Shown here: positions 18,138 through 25,751 of the stretch, in pieces
Numbering within the stretch: the first letter of the stretch is position 1
Layout: every line of letters starts with the position of its first letter
From: Patescibacteria group bacterium
GTDB lineage: Bacteria; Patescibacteriota; Microgenomatia; UBA1406; GWC2-37-13
Direction: 5' to 3'
Assembly: GCA_023381015.1 (NCBI GenBank)
Contig: JAMCTE010000009.1
Coordinates: 1 to 47,340 of the forward strand
Length of the DNA: 47,340 bases
Translations under genes and position numbers: made by a program
The notes under the pieces: generated by a model
Told to the model about the DNA's origin: nothing
Database searches by the model: none
The model's input: only the letters and a program-made list of their open reading frames with translations

Positions 18138-19604
18138 TTAAAATGTTGCCGTTGCCGTATAACGGACTTTGTTAAAGTAGTATCCGGCCGGTTGAGTCGA
18201 AGATACGTTTAACCGATAACAAAGATAGACTTGATCAGATGCGGCCGGTCCGGCTTTGGACATGATCGTTTGTTTGGTTTCGCTCGCTTCCTGGTCGGCA
18301 AACTGCTTGGAAGAAAATGTCCGGGCAGATTCGTTATAAAGAAAGGCAGCGTCTGTTCCTGATATATTGGCTAAAGAATAACCCAGGCCATAGTAGCTGG
18401 TGCTTGTCCAGTCTTGTGAGGTAACTTCAGTGCATCCGGTGGCATTACAGGTGGTATCCTGGATACAATTTTGAGCTTCTCCGGCAGCATCTCCGGTACA
18501 GACCTTGCCGTCTTTGCCCATCTGGTCATTTTCATCGACTTTCACGGTGTAGCCCGAAGCGGCATTGGTTGAGATGGTTACGGTTTGGGCAGCCTGTTGA
18601 AAAGAACCGAAGTTGGAAACTGTGCCCCAAGGAACAGAGGTGGCGGTCGTCGTGACGCCGGTTGTCTGTCCGCAGGCTGAGGTCGTGCTGGCAACTCCGG
18701 CGACGGTCATGGAAAGAGTTTCCTGGACAGTAGCGGAAACCAAAACGCTTTCGATGACGGCGACTTTCATGTCGCTTTGGTCCAGAACGTTATTGGATCC
18801 GTCCCTTGTTTGTACATTGATAGTATATACATCAGCTACTCCTTGGGTGTGGCCGGTCGAGATCGGCGCCGGATTGATCAGTTGTTTGTTGACGTCGCCG
18901 ACCGTGACAGTAATTACCGAGGAAGCAGCACAGGATGTAGTTGACCGGTTGATCAGGATGGTGTGGTTTGTCGAACCATTTCCGGCCGTTACCGAAGCAA
19001 CGGTCCAGTTGTTAGTGCAGCCGGTAGAAGCGATTGATACGTTAGTTGTCCCTAAGCCATTCAGGTCAAAGCCATTGTTGGCGATCGACGAGGCGGTATC
19101 AGGAAATCCATCGTTGGTTTTTCCGGCGGTTTTCACGGCCGGGATGGTGACTAATATATTACCATTTGAAGGAACGGCGTTGACCAGCGTGAAACTGATG
19201 GTGTGAATGGCGGATTGAGTGGCGATGGTAAAACCGGAAGTGTCGAGATTGTTAGTCAAAGGCGTGTTGACGTTGAACGAAGTCGTGCTGATGATATTGG
19301 CGACATTGTAAGTGGTTGATCCGATGCAGCCGTTCATTCCGGCATCAGTAAAACAGACCGTGTCGTTGGGAAAGAGGTGGTTGGTGTCGTTGTCGGCATT
19401 GCCGGTCGCCGGAATTGTTACTAAGGACGAACCTGAGGTTCCTGAGGCAACTCCTGCCCGGTAAGAAAGCCTAGAATTGCTCAAAGTATCCGATGCGTTC
19501 GTAAAACTTGCTGAATCAAGCTTGGAGTTTTCCGGAAGGATCTTGAAAAAAATCAGGGAAAAAATCAAACACACAAAAAAAGAAACAAAGATTTTTTTCA
19601 TCAT
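18138..19604 (-). CDS. Secreted WxL-like surface protein (488 aa)
   Basis: A signal peptide (about 1-22, KKIFVSFFVCLIFSLIFF) is followed by a long Ser/Thr/Asn-rich beta-type region with six or more Cys, and a C-terminal domain (about 300-488) that begins VSATVQETLSM and ends QPAGYYFNKVRYTATATF. The closing pattern QPAG-x-Y...AT-x-x-F recurs in the gene at 23901 and resembles the end of Firmicutes WxL domains, though I see no canonical W-x-L pair. Two ATGs are adjacent at the start; the promoter ends 9 nt before the first. A DUF916-like gene follows 9 bases downstream. Role in cell-surface attachment inferred. Confidence 0.72.
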   Translation of the reverse strand: MMKKIFVSFFVCLIFSLIFFKILPENSKLDSASFTNASDTLSNSRLSYRAGVASGTSGSSLVTIPATGNADNDTNHLFPNDTVCFTDAGMNGCIGSTTYNVANIISTTSFNVNTPLTNNLDTSGFTIATQSAIHTISFTLVNAVPSNGNILVTIPAVKTAGKTNDGFPDTASSIANNGFDLNGLGTTNVSIASTGCTNNWTVASVTAGNGSTNHTILINRSTTSCAASSVITVTVGDVNKQLINPAPISTGHTQGVADVYTINVQTRDGSNNVLDQSDMKVAVIESVLVSATVQETLSMTVAGVASTTSACGQTTGVTTTATSVPWGTVSNFGSFQQAAQTVTISTNAASGYTVKVDENDQMGKDGKVCTGDAAGEAQNCIQDTTCNATGCTEVTSQDWTSTSYYGLGYSLANISGTDAAFLYNESARTFSSKQFADQEASETKQTIMSKAGPAASDQVYLCYRLNVSSTQPAGYYFNKVRYTATATF

Positions 19605-19613
19605 ATATAGATA

Positions 19614-19642
19614 TTATTAATGCAAATAATAAATATTGTCAA
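19614..19642 (-). promoter_or_regulatory. Promoter of the WxL-like gene
   Basis: Minus strand: TTGACA (19637-19642), 17-nt spacer, TAATAA (19614-19619), 9 nt to the ATG at 19604. The -35 lies in CCTCTTGACA. The -10 is weak, but the geometry matches its neighbours. Confidence 0.6.
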
Positions 19643-19717
19643 GAGGATTTTTATGATTTCGCTTGTTGATAACTGACATTTAATTAGTATGAGTCGTTTT
19701 TTTTGTTTATTAACCTC

Positions 19718-19746
19718 TTGACATAATTTTTTCCGTCTGTTAAAGT
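19718..19746 (+). promoter_or_regulatory. Promoter of the PaaX-like regulator
   Basis: TTGACA (19718-19723), 17-nt spacer, TAAAGT (19741-19746), 9 nt to the ATG. The -35 is again within CCTCTTGACA, facing away from the copy at 19637-19646. Confidence 0.65.
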
Positions 19747-19755
19747 GTAGGTTAT

Positions 19756-20493
19756 ATGGGAGTTAAAGAAAGACGAACGAAGATTTTGCTTTCATTATTT
19801 ATGATTGCGGGCGTTGAATTTTCTAACGTTTCCATTGATGACAAGGTCCAACAGGCGTTTGATCTGACTTTGAACCAAAAAACACGCGGCACCTTGTCAG
19901 GTTTAATCAAGGAAGGGCTGATCAGCAAAGGCGACAAGGAAAACCATTATCAACTGACTGAAAAAGGCTTTTTTTCTTTGTGTCTGGAGTTTCCTTTTTT
20001 TAGATTCTTGAAAGATCAATGGGATGGCAAATGGCGCGTCATTTCCTATGAAATTCCCGAGAAGAAACGGGAAATGCGCGATCGTTTGCGACGCGAGATG
20101 CAGGGTTGGGGGCTTGGTCCTTGGCACCGCTCTTTCTGGCTGACGCCTCATCCCATTATCACTACCTTAAAATCCCTTACCTCCCAAAAAGAGGAGGAAA
20201 AATATATCCAGGCTTTTGAAGCCGACCATGTCTTTGGCGACCGTGAAGTTTTAATCGAAAAGGTCTGGGGAAAGACCAATCTCGATAAGCAGTATCGTGA
20301 ACTTTTCAAAAAATGGCACGACATTTTGTCTTCTAATGAGGAGAAGTTGGCTAAGTTCAAAAAGGTAATTTCTCATTATGTTGACATTCTTCGTCAGGAT
20401 CCGGGTTTGCCCAAGGAACTAATCGGTGAAAACTGGATTGGCTTTGAGGGCTATAATATTTTTAAGGAGATCCGCAGCATACTGCTTTCTTAA
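19756..20493 (+). CDS. PaaX-like transcriptional regulator
   Basis: 245 residues. The N-terminal part (about 1-75) looks like a winged helix: a helical start, then TRGTLSGLIKEGLISKGD and YQLTEKG as helix-wing. The middle and C-terminal part has the PaaX-type Cas2-like ferredoxin fold signature: WDGKWRVISYEIPEKKREMR (about 91-110) followed by LRREMQGWGLGPWHRSFWLT. PaaX proteins are repressors; in CPR such proteins are common but their targets are not known to me. It is divergent from the WxL-like operon and shares a 10-base motif with two surface-gene promoters, suggesting autoregulation and control of surface genes (inference). Confidence 0.82.
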   Translation: MGVKERRTKILLSLFMIAGVEFSNVSIDDKVQQAFDLTLNQKTRGTLSGLIKEGLISKGDKENHYQLTEKGFFSLCLEFPFFRFLKDQWDGKWRVISYEIPEKKREMRDRLRREMQGWGLGPWHRSFWLTPHPIITTLKSLTSQKEEEKYIQAFEADHVFGDREVLIEKVWGKTNLDKQYRELFKKWHDILSSNEEKLAKFKKVISHYVDILRQDPGLPKELIGENWIGFEGYNIFKEIRSILLS

Positions 20494-20494
20494 T

Positions 20495-21343
20495 TTATTT
20501 AAAATCGTTCGGTCTAAATAAAATATTGCCATTTATATCCGTCCGTTTTATTTTAACGTTCTTGCTTTTGAGTAGCTCCAAAACTGTCTTAGCAGGGTGA
20601 CCGTAGAGGTTATTTTTTCCGACACTTATCACTGTTACCCTGGGTTCTGCTAATTCTAAAAAGTTTTCGGTCAGACCGTTTTTTGAGCCATGATGAGGAA
20701 TTTTGAGAATCGTCAAGTTTTGCAAAGGTTGATTTAACAATCTATTCATTACAAACGGAGAAGCGTCGCCGCTAAACAGCAGCCTAAACCGGTAATCATC
20801 AGTAACTTCCTCAAAGAGAAATACCAACGAATAGTCATTATCGTCGTTGGAAACAAAGCTTTTGGGCGGCCAGAAGAAGATCAATTCGTCCTCTTTTGTT
20901 AGCTTGAGCCTGTCTCCTTGAGCAATGGATCTAAAGGGAATCTTATTCGCCATAATTTCACTGACAAGTTTTTTGTAAGATTGGGTTGTTGCGGAGGTCT
21001 TGATCGTCAAAAAATTGTCTATTTTATAGCGGTTGATGATTTCGAAAAATCCGTTGTAGTGGTCGTTATTCGGATGGGTTAAGATCGCCAGTTCTATCTC
21101 ACGATCCCAAAAGGGCATATATTTGCCTAAGCAGTTGAGGACGCTTCTGTCCGGACCGGCGTCGATCAAGATATCGAATCGATTCTTGATTCTCATATAG
21201 GCGGCGTCTCCCTGGCCGACGTCGCAAAAAACGACCTTGGTTTTGTCATTATTAATCTGCAAAAAAAATATTGACAACAATATTGCCGCGCTCAAGAAAC
21301 AGAATAGCAACAATTCTTTTTTTGTTACGGGCGGTTGATTCAT
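20495..21343 (-). CDS. comEC: ComEC C-terminal half: competence metallo-beta-lactamase-fold hydrolase
   Basis: This is the beta-lactamase-like nuclease part of ComEC as a separate gene. From the ATG at 21343 it has one membrane segment (KKELLLFCFLSAAILLSIFF) and then the hydrolase: VFCDVGQGDAAY, the metal-binding ILTHPNNDHYNGF (THxxxDH), LLFSGDAS, and IPHHGSKNGL. In ComEC this domain is thought to degrade one DNA strand during uptake. An upstream in-frame start at 21415 would overlap the permease gene by 50 bases; I prefer 21343, which leaves a 22-base gap and removes an implausible leader. It is the last gene of the comEA-comEC cluster. Confidence 0.85.
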   Translation of the reverse strand: MNQPPVTKKELLLFCFLSAAILLSIFFLQINNDKTKVVFCDVGQGDAAYMRIKNRFDILIDAGPDRSVLNCLGKYMPFWDREIELAILTHPNNDHYNGFFEIINRYKIDNFLTIKTSATTQSYKKLVSEIMANKIPFRSIAQGDRLKLTKEDELIFFWPPKSFVSNDDNDYSLVFLFEEVTDDYRFRLLFSGDASPFVMNRLLNQPLQNLTILKIPHHGSKNGLTENFLELAEPRVTVISVGKNNLYGHPAKTVLELLKSKNVKIKRTDINGNILFRPNDFK

Positions 21344-21365
21344 CTTTTTTGGCGAACTTTTCCAA

Positions 21366-22145
21366 TTAATTAAACTGGATAAAAGCAAAAGGCAACTTTG
21401 ATAACCAATCGACAACCATAACGACGTAGGTCAAAAGACCATAACAAAGATAAGCCGGTACAAGTCCAAGAAAGTAGTTAATTTTGCCAAGAATCGCCGC
21501 TAGGAACCCGAAAATCATCAAAGGCGGGATAGTTGCCGCCACTAACAAGTTGGCAATGGGCGAGATCAATGATATCTGTTTGAAATGAATAAAAATCAAA
21601 GGAGTAGTAAAAATTTGCGCTGCCAAAGAAATTTTTAATTCTTTCCAAAGAGTAGATCTGGAATTAGTTTGACCAAAAAGAATGATTCCCAAAGTGGCAC
21701 CGTATGACAATTGCAAAGAAATAGACGTAATCCATTTCGGAAAAAAAATCAAAATAAAAAACAATGACAAAAACAAAGAGTACAAGACTGAATTTTTCCT
21801 ACCAAATAAAATAGAAACAGACGTTAATACACCCATTACGCCGGCCCTGATAATTGGGGCCTGAGGTCCTACGAATAAAATAAACAAAATTATCGATAGT
21901 ATGGTTAGCAATAGTGATACCAATTTGCCAAAAAAGCTGGTCGTAGACGATATGATTGATGACAGGAAGGTGATATTGATACCAGACAAAACCACCATAT
22001 GGAGCAATCCGACAACCCTTAGTTCATCATAAAAACTTTTTGAAGTCTTTAGGTTAACGCCGAAAATGATGCCGTTGAGTAAGGAAGATTGCGGTTCGGG
22101 AAGATAGTTATTGATGACATTGGCAAAAATATCTGGAGTAATCAT
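21366..22145 (-). CDS. comEC: ComEC N-terminal half: competence DNA-channel membrane domain
   Basis: 259 residues, almost all hydrophobic, with about seven membrane segments. The Competence-domain signature is clear: LPEPQSSLLNGIIFG near residue 15, then GLLHMVVLSGINITFL (equivalent of GLAHLLAISGLHI), and RAGVMG. The usual N-terminal OB-like region of full ComEC is missing, and the hydrolase domain is encoded by the next gene. It follows comEA by three bases. It should form the inner-membrane channel for single-stranded DNA uptake. The split is clean (stop, gap, new membrane segment), so it does not look like a sequencing frameshift. Confidence 0.87.
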   Translation of the reverse strand: MITPDIFANVINNYLPEPQSSLLNGIIFGVNLKTSKSFYDELRVVGLLHMVVLSGINITFLSSIISSTTSFFGKLVSLLLTILSIILFILFVGPQAPIIRAGVMGVLTSVSILFGRKNSVLYSLFLSLFFILIFFPKWITSISLQLSYGATLGIILFGQTNSRSTLWKELKISLAAQIFTTPLIFIHFKQISLISPIANLLVAATIPPLMIFGFLAAILGKINYFLGLVPAYLCYGLLTYVVMVVDWLSKLPFAFIQFN

Positions 22146-22148
22146 GAG

Positions 22149-22787
22149 TTAAATTGAAATGAGATTTTTTATGTTTTCATAAACATTTTTGTTGACAACT
22201 TTTTTATTTATTAATTCTTCTAGAGCCCCAAAAGGCCTATTGTCAATTATTTTTTGTCCGACGACGGCGCCGACCCCGGGAAGCTTGTCCAACTCTTCAA
22301 TCGTCGCCGAGTTAATATTGATAAGATCGCTCGTGGCGATAGCTTGATTTGTACTTTGGGATGCAAAATTAACGGCGATAGTTTTCGGTTCTTCGATGAA
22401 GTAGCCGTTGCTGACTTCCCAGGTAGAGGGCACATATATTTTCTCCTGATCGGAAACGACACGGGATAAATTTGAATTTCTGGAGAAAAAATCCTTGTCG
22501 GCATCGATTGTCAATCCGCCGGCCTTGTCGATCATTTCTTTAAGCCTTGCCCCGTTTGAGGCTTCATATAAACCCGGCTTATTAACGCTTCCGGAGACGT
22601 CGACAAAAATAGTTGTTTGACTATAAGATGAAATTGGCTCGATTGAAGATTGAGTCGTGGAAGACTGATAATTTTCCTGGTAAGTTTTTGACAACAGTAC
22701 TAAAGAGATAACGGTAGTAACAACGGCAGCCGCGATTAAAATCAATTCAACTAGATATTTTTTTATTTTTTTACCAAAACCAATCAT
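22149..22787 (-). CDS. comEA: ComEA-type DNA receptor with SLBB and helix-hairpin-helix domains
   Basis: 212 residues. An N-terminal membrane anchor (about 11-32, VELILIAAAVVTTVISLVLL) precedes a linker and an SLBB domain (about 59-120, IFVDVSGSVNKPGLYEAS through SDQEKIYVPS). The C-terminal helix-hairpin-helix pair (about 152-212) has the ComEA hallmark ININSATIEELDKLPGVGA. ComEA binds incoming DNA outside the membrane and hands it to ComEC, which is encoded next. A near-consensus promoter lies 9 nt upstream of the ATG. Confidence 0.93.
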   Translation of the reverse strand: MIGFGKKIKKYLVELILIAAAVVTTVISLVLLSKTYQENYQSSTTQSSIEPISSYSQTTIFVDVSGSVNKPGLYEASNGARLKEMIDKAGGLTIDADKDFFSRNSNLSRVVSDQEKIYVPSTWEVSNGYFIEEPKTIAVNFASQSTNQAIATSDLININSATIEELDKLPGVGAVVGQKIIDNRPFGALEELINKKVVNKNVYENIKNLISI

Positions 22788-22796
22788 ACAAAAAGA

Positions 22797-22825
22797 ATTT
22801 TAGATTCGTCACCCGTTACTGTCTA
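22797..22825 (-). promoter_or_regulatory. Promoter of the comEA-comEC cluster
   Basis: Minus strand: TAGACA (22820-22825), 17-nt spacer, TAAAAT (22797-22802), 9 nt to the ATG at 22787. Confidence 0.7.
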
Positions 22826-22895
22826 TGGACTATCCGCTACAAATACAAGGTTTTGGAGGATTTGCTCGTAAAGAATCTTGTGATATGTCAAATGG

Positions 22896-23894
22896 TTAGT
22901 CTTCGTCGTCGTTTTTGGAGAATTTTTTTACCATGACGATGGTGACGACGATGACGATGACAATGCCGGCCAACAGTTTGAATGGGAAGACAAAGAAACT
23001 GGTCGAAGCGAAGACAGTTGGCGAATTTTCCCCAAAGGTTACCGAAGTCGACAGATGATAAACACCGATGAAAAAACCGGAGAGCACCAAACTGACTGGT
23101 TTTCCGGAAAATGTCGTGTCGGCCGATGGCGTCGCTTCTATCATTCTTTCCGATTGGGCCAGGATGTTTTTCGGGACGATATCGTAGTTAAGCTCTTCGC
23201 CGAGATCTCCTTTTAGGGTAATTTGGCCCTCTGGTTGGATCATGTTTTTTCCTTGGTTGCCTATAACGAATACCATTGGGATTTTGTCGAAGCTGTCGTA
23301 GACGTTGCCTAGGGTTTTAAAAAGGACGACCTTGGGTTTGACTTCGATGATGCCGCTGTTGGTTACGGTGATCAAGATATTGCTGCCGATCGAAGCCTTT
23401 GCCCGGGCGCTGCCGACGCCCTCTAAGCCGTTAGGCGGCGTACTCTCTGCCAATAAGGTATAATAATAGTCCCCTTCGGGCGATCCATCAGGAACCCTTA
23501 TTCTCAAAAGAAGCTGTTGCGAGGCTCCTGTTTTTAAAAAGAACGGACGTCCTAATTGTAGATCGGCATTATCCAGGCTAAATCTAATTGGGCCATTGAG
23601 GTCGTCTTTCAGCTTGATGTTGCCAAGATCGTCTTTTGGCTCAAAATTGACGAGTTTGCTCGTCAGTATGACCGGATCGCCGAAATTCTCAATGTTATAG
23701 GCGACCATGATTGACTTTCCCGGCTTGATGACGAGTTGAAGGAGGGGAGGAGTAATAGAAAGGCTTAGTTGTTGGGCGTTTACGGTTGATGTCAAAACGC
23801 AAAACCCAAAACTCAAAACCATAAATAAAATCGCAAAACTTTTTAGTTTAGATTTTAGATTTAAGATTTGGATTTGCGATTTATGATTTGACAT
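22896..23894 (-). CDS. DUF916-like membrane-anchored surface protein, second copy
   Basis: 332 residues: leader about 1-41 with hydrophobic core FAILFMVLSFGFCVL, a beta-sandwich ectodomain (LSLSITPPLLQLVIKPGKS; VPDGSPEGDYYYTLLAES), a second beta region (about 190-290), one membrane segment (about 303-324, FKLLAGIVIVIVVTIVMV), and a short acidic tail. The overall plan equals the protein at 17082-18128, though sequence identity looks low. It lies 6 bases after a WxL-like gene. Start and leader codons come from the A/T-rich repeat. Expected to sit in the membrane and hold its WxL-like partner at the surface (inference). Confidence 0.72.
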   Translation of the reverse strand: MSNHKSQIQILNLKSKLKSFAILFMVLSFGFCVLTSTVNAQQLSLSITPPLLQLVIKPGKSIMVAYNIENFGDPVILTSKLVNFEPKDDLGNIKLKDDLNGPIRFSLDNADLQLGRPFFLKTGASQQLLLRIRVPDGSPEGDYYYTLLAESTPPNGLEGVGSARAKASIGSNILITVTNSGIIEVKPKVVLFKTLGNVYDSFDKIPMVFVIGNQGKNMIQPEGQITLKGDLGEELNYDIVPKNILAQSERMIEATPSADTTFSGKPVSLVLSGFFIGVYHLSTSVTFGENSPTVFASTSFFVFPFKLLAGIVIVIVVTIVMVKKFSKNDDED

Positions 23895-23900
23895 TTGATA
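23838..23900. repeat. A/T-rich repeat supplying a start codon and leader, second copy
   Basis: tagattttagatttaagatt...gatttatgatttgacattt at the start of the 22896-23894 gene; the minus-strand ATG lies inside tttgacattt. Confidence 0.7.
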
Positions 23901-24683
23901 TTAAAATGACGGCGTGGCAACAAAATTTATAATGGTTTGATAGCTTCCCGCCGGCTGGATCGGCGAAACGTTGGCTTTAAAAGTCATAGTTGATTGGCGG
24001 TTCTTGCCGACGTTTATTGAAGACATCACGACCGCCGGTGATGCCGACAGGCTCAAGTTGGGAAAAGGTCTGAAGTAGGTTGAATTGGTGAAATCAGCCG
24101 GAATGTCGTTGCCGATCATGTTATACCCGAATCCGTAGGCACTGGTTGATGACCAAACTGCCGCTGTCGACGTGGAACAAGTTTGCAAGCCGCCGTCGCA
24201 GCTGGTGTCAGGAATGGCGTTTCCGGAAAGAGTTTTCAGCTGATTTTCTTCGATTGCCGTTACTTGGTATTGGCCGGCGCCGCCAAAAGAGACCGTCAGA
24301 TTGGTTGTCGCCGTTGAAGGCGTGTTTGGGGTAAGGACGCCTAGGGGAATGTTGATGTTGGAAATGGAGAATTGAAAGGGGATGATCGAGTGGATATACT
24401 GGAAGCCGGCTTTGACGACGTAACCGGTCGAGGAAAACTGTCCGGCGGCCAGCTGGCCGATCGTATCTGACAGCTTATAACTGGCGCTGGACTTGTCGCC
24501 AGCGGCAGTATTGACGTTGCCGGAATCGATCCTGAAGCGGGGAGACTGCATATCCAAAGCGTCAGCGCTCTTAGTAAATTTAAAAACGCAAATCCCAAAA
24601 CTCAAAACCACAACTAAAATCACAAAACTTCTTATCATGGATTTTAGATTTGAGATCAGGATTTGAGATTTATGATTTGACAT
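23901..24683 (-). CDS. Secreted WxL-like surface protein, second copy
   Basis: 260 residues. A leader (about 1-42) precedes the pattern MQSPRFRIDSGNVNTAAGDK, then SSTGYVVKAGFQYI. The C-terminal beta domain (about 98-260) has FSISNINIPLGVL and ends QPAGSYQTIINFVATPSF, parallel to the end of the protein at 18138. Two Cys (SCDGGLQTC) lie about where the longer protein also has a Cys-rich loop before a W-S-S-T-S-x-Y-G-F/L-G-Y motif shared by both. The shared motif and paired DUF916-like gene support a common family. Confidence 0.74.
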   Translation of the reverse strand: MSNHKSQILISNLKSMIRSFVILVVVLSFGICVFKFTKSADALDMQSPRFRIDSGNVNTAAGDKSSASYKLSDTIGQLAAGQFSSTGYVVKAGFQYIHSIIPFQFSISNINIPLGVLTPNTPSTATTNLTVSFGGAGQYQVTAIEENQLKTLSGNAIPDTSCDGGLQTCSTSTAAVWSSTSAYGFGYNMIGNDIPADFTNSTYFRPFPNLSLSASPAVVMSSINVGKNRQSTMTFKANVSPIQPAGSYQTIINFVATPSF

Positions 24684-24690
24684 TTAAGAT
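24631..24690. repeat. A/T-rich repeat supplying a start codon and leader, third copy
   Basis: gattttagatttgagatcagg...gatttatgatttgacattt at the start of the 23901-24683 gene. Confidence 0.7.
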
Positions 24691-25322
24691 TAGTTCTTCT
24701 CAAACTTTTCCATCAATTTCTCCATTCTTGATGCAGATTTCTTTATGACATCGAGCTCGTGGTCGCCGACGAAGTTTTCCGCTGCCGTCTTGATGTTTTG
24801 TAGATGATTTTTTAAAAGCAGAGATATAAATAGAAAAGTATCCGTCTGTATTTTTTCATTTTTACTCTTTAAGTTTTCGCTTTTAATATGCTCTTCTCCT
24901 AAAAATAAGGCGAATGGAGTAATGAAGGCCAAGGAGATTATCGGCAAGAGGGTTTTCAGGTCTTGGCCTTGAGGAAGGGTGAGTAGGTAAAAAACAATCA
25001 AAGTGATCGTTGACGTTACCGATATCAAAGGTTCAAGCAACAAAGACAAAGAAAAAAGCAGGAAATAGATCAAAAAATAAAAAGGCGAGCTGACGCCTCC
25101 GGTCGTATTGACGATGCCGATTATGATCAGGGTAAAAACCACCGATTCGATCAGTCGCGAAGACGAGTTTTTGGCGACAAACAGCCTTTTTACAAGATAA
25201 AGGATGATAAAAAGAAAAGCGGTGATTTGGAAGTCGTATTGCGCCAAATTGGTTTTCGGAAAAATAAAAGCCAAGACAATGGCGAAGATGAGGACTAGGG
25301 AGTGGATGATTTCAGTAGTCAT
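24690..25322 (-). CDS. Polytopic membrane protein resembling the sensor part of a histidine kinase
   Basis: 210 residues. About six membrane segments fill residues 7-160. A GGVSSPFYFLIYF motif (about 75-87) resembles the loop of RegB/PrrB-type sensor kinases. After the last membrane segment come about 50 helical residues (FISLLLKNHLQNIKTAAENF) that look like the start of a dimerisation helix, but there is no H-box, no ATPase domain, and the gene stops. It may be a sensor remnant or a membrane protein with its own role. It heads the second WxL-like/DUF916-like cluster, with gaps of 6 bases between genes, so it may be co-expressed with them. Confidence 0.65.
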   Translation of the reverse strand: MTTEIIHSLVLIFAIVLAFIFPKTNLAQYDFQITAFLFIILYLVKRLFVAKNSSSRLIESVVFTLIIIGIVNTTGGVSSPFYFLIYFLLFSLSLLLEPLISVTSTITLIVFYLLTLPQGQDLKTLLPIISLAFITPFALFLGEEHIKSENLKSKNEKIQTDTFLFISLLLKNHLQNIKTAAENFVGDHELDVIKKSASRMEKLMEKFEKN

Positions 25323-25327
25323 AGTTT

Positions 25328-25357
25328 AATATACAATAATATTAAGGTAAAATTCAA
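25328..25357 (-). promoter_or_regulatory. Promoter of the 25322 operon
   Basis: Minus strand: TTGAAT (25352-25357), 18-nt spacer, TATATT (25328-25333), 5 nt to the ATG. Confidence 0.5.
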
Positions 25358-25433
25358 AAGGCAAAAGTCAAAAAACAAGCAAGATGATAAGTCGCTTTCG
25401 ACTTCTGAGTCTTAATTTTTGATTTTTTTGTGC

Positions 25434-25439
25434 TACAAT
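25434..25439 (+). promoter_or_regulatory. Extended -10 promoter of secE
   Basis: TGcTACAAT (TGnTATAAT-type; TACAAT 25434-25439) lies 6 nt before the ATG at 25446. The -35 region is poor (CTTAAT), as is usual for extended -10 promoters. It supports 25446 over the in-frame ATG at 25419, which would lie upstream of the promoter. Confidence 0.6.
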
Positions 25440-25445
25440 ATCAAA

Positions 25446-25643
25446 ATGGCTAATGCTGTGGCAAAACCAAATATTGGCAATGAAATTGTTGATGAGCTTA
25501 AAAAGGTTACCTGGCCGACGCGGGAGCAGACGATCAGATTGACGATCGTCGTCATTGTAGTTTCCTTGATAATTGGGTTTTATGTGGGTATAATTGACGT
25601 CTTATTGGCGAAAGGCCTTGAGTTTGTGACTAAATTTAGGTAA
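25446..25643 (+). CDS. secE: Preprotein translocase subunit SecE
   Basis: 65 residues, the short single-span form usual in bacteria. The amphipathic helix carries the conserved DELKKVTWPTREQT (residues 15-28), followed by one membrane segment (about 30-52, LTIVVIVVSLIIGFYVGIIDVLL). SecE clamps the two halves of SecY. The gene precedes nusG, rplK and rplA as in many bacteria. I take the ATG at 25446; a longer frame from 25419 would include the promoter. Confidence 0.93.
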   Translation: MANAVAKPNIGNEIVDELKKVTWPTREQTIRLTIVVIVVSLIIGFYVGIIDVLLAKGLEFVTKFR

Positions 25644-25644
25644 A

Positions 25645-25738
25645 ATCTCAAATGTCAAAACTCAAATCTACATCTAAAAGCTAAAATCTATACCAGATTT
25701 AAGATTTGCGATTTAGATTTGACATTTAGGATTTAATT
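25645..25738. repeat. Intergenic A/T-rich repeat between secE and nusG
   Basis: Units such as atttaagatttgcgattt and agatttgacatttagg, nearly the same strings as in the leader-coding copies at 23838-23900. Here they are non-coding. Confidence 0.6.
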
Positions 25739-25751
25739 TTTGAGTTTATTT

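Noticed and set aside
19756-20493. cas2 gene
   Set aside because: The Cas2-like region is part of the PaaX architecture with a winged-helix N-terminus; there is no cas1 or CRISPR array.
25719-25724. TTGACA upstream of nusG as its own promoter
   Set aside because: No -10-like box at 16-18 nt, and the hexamer is part of the A/T-rich repeat.
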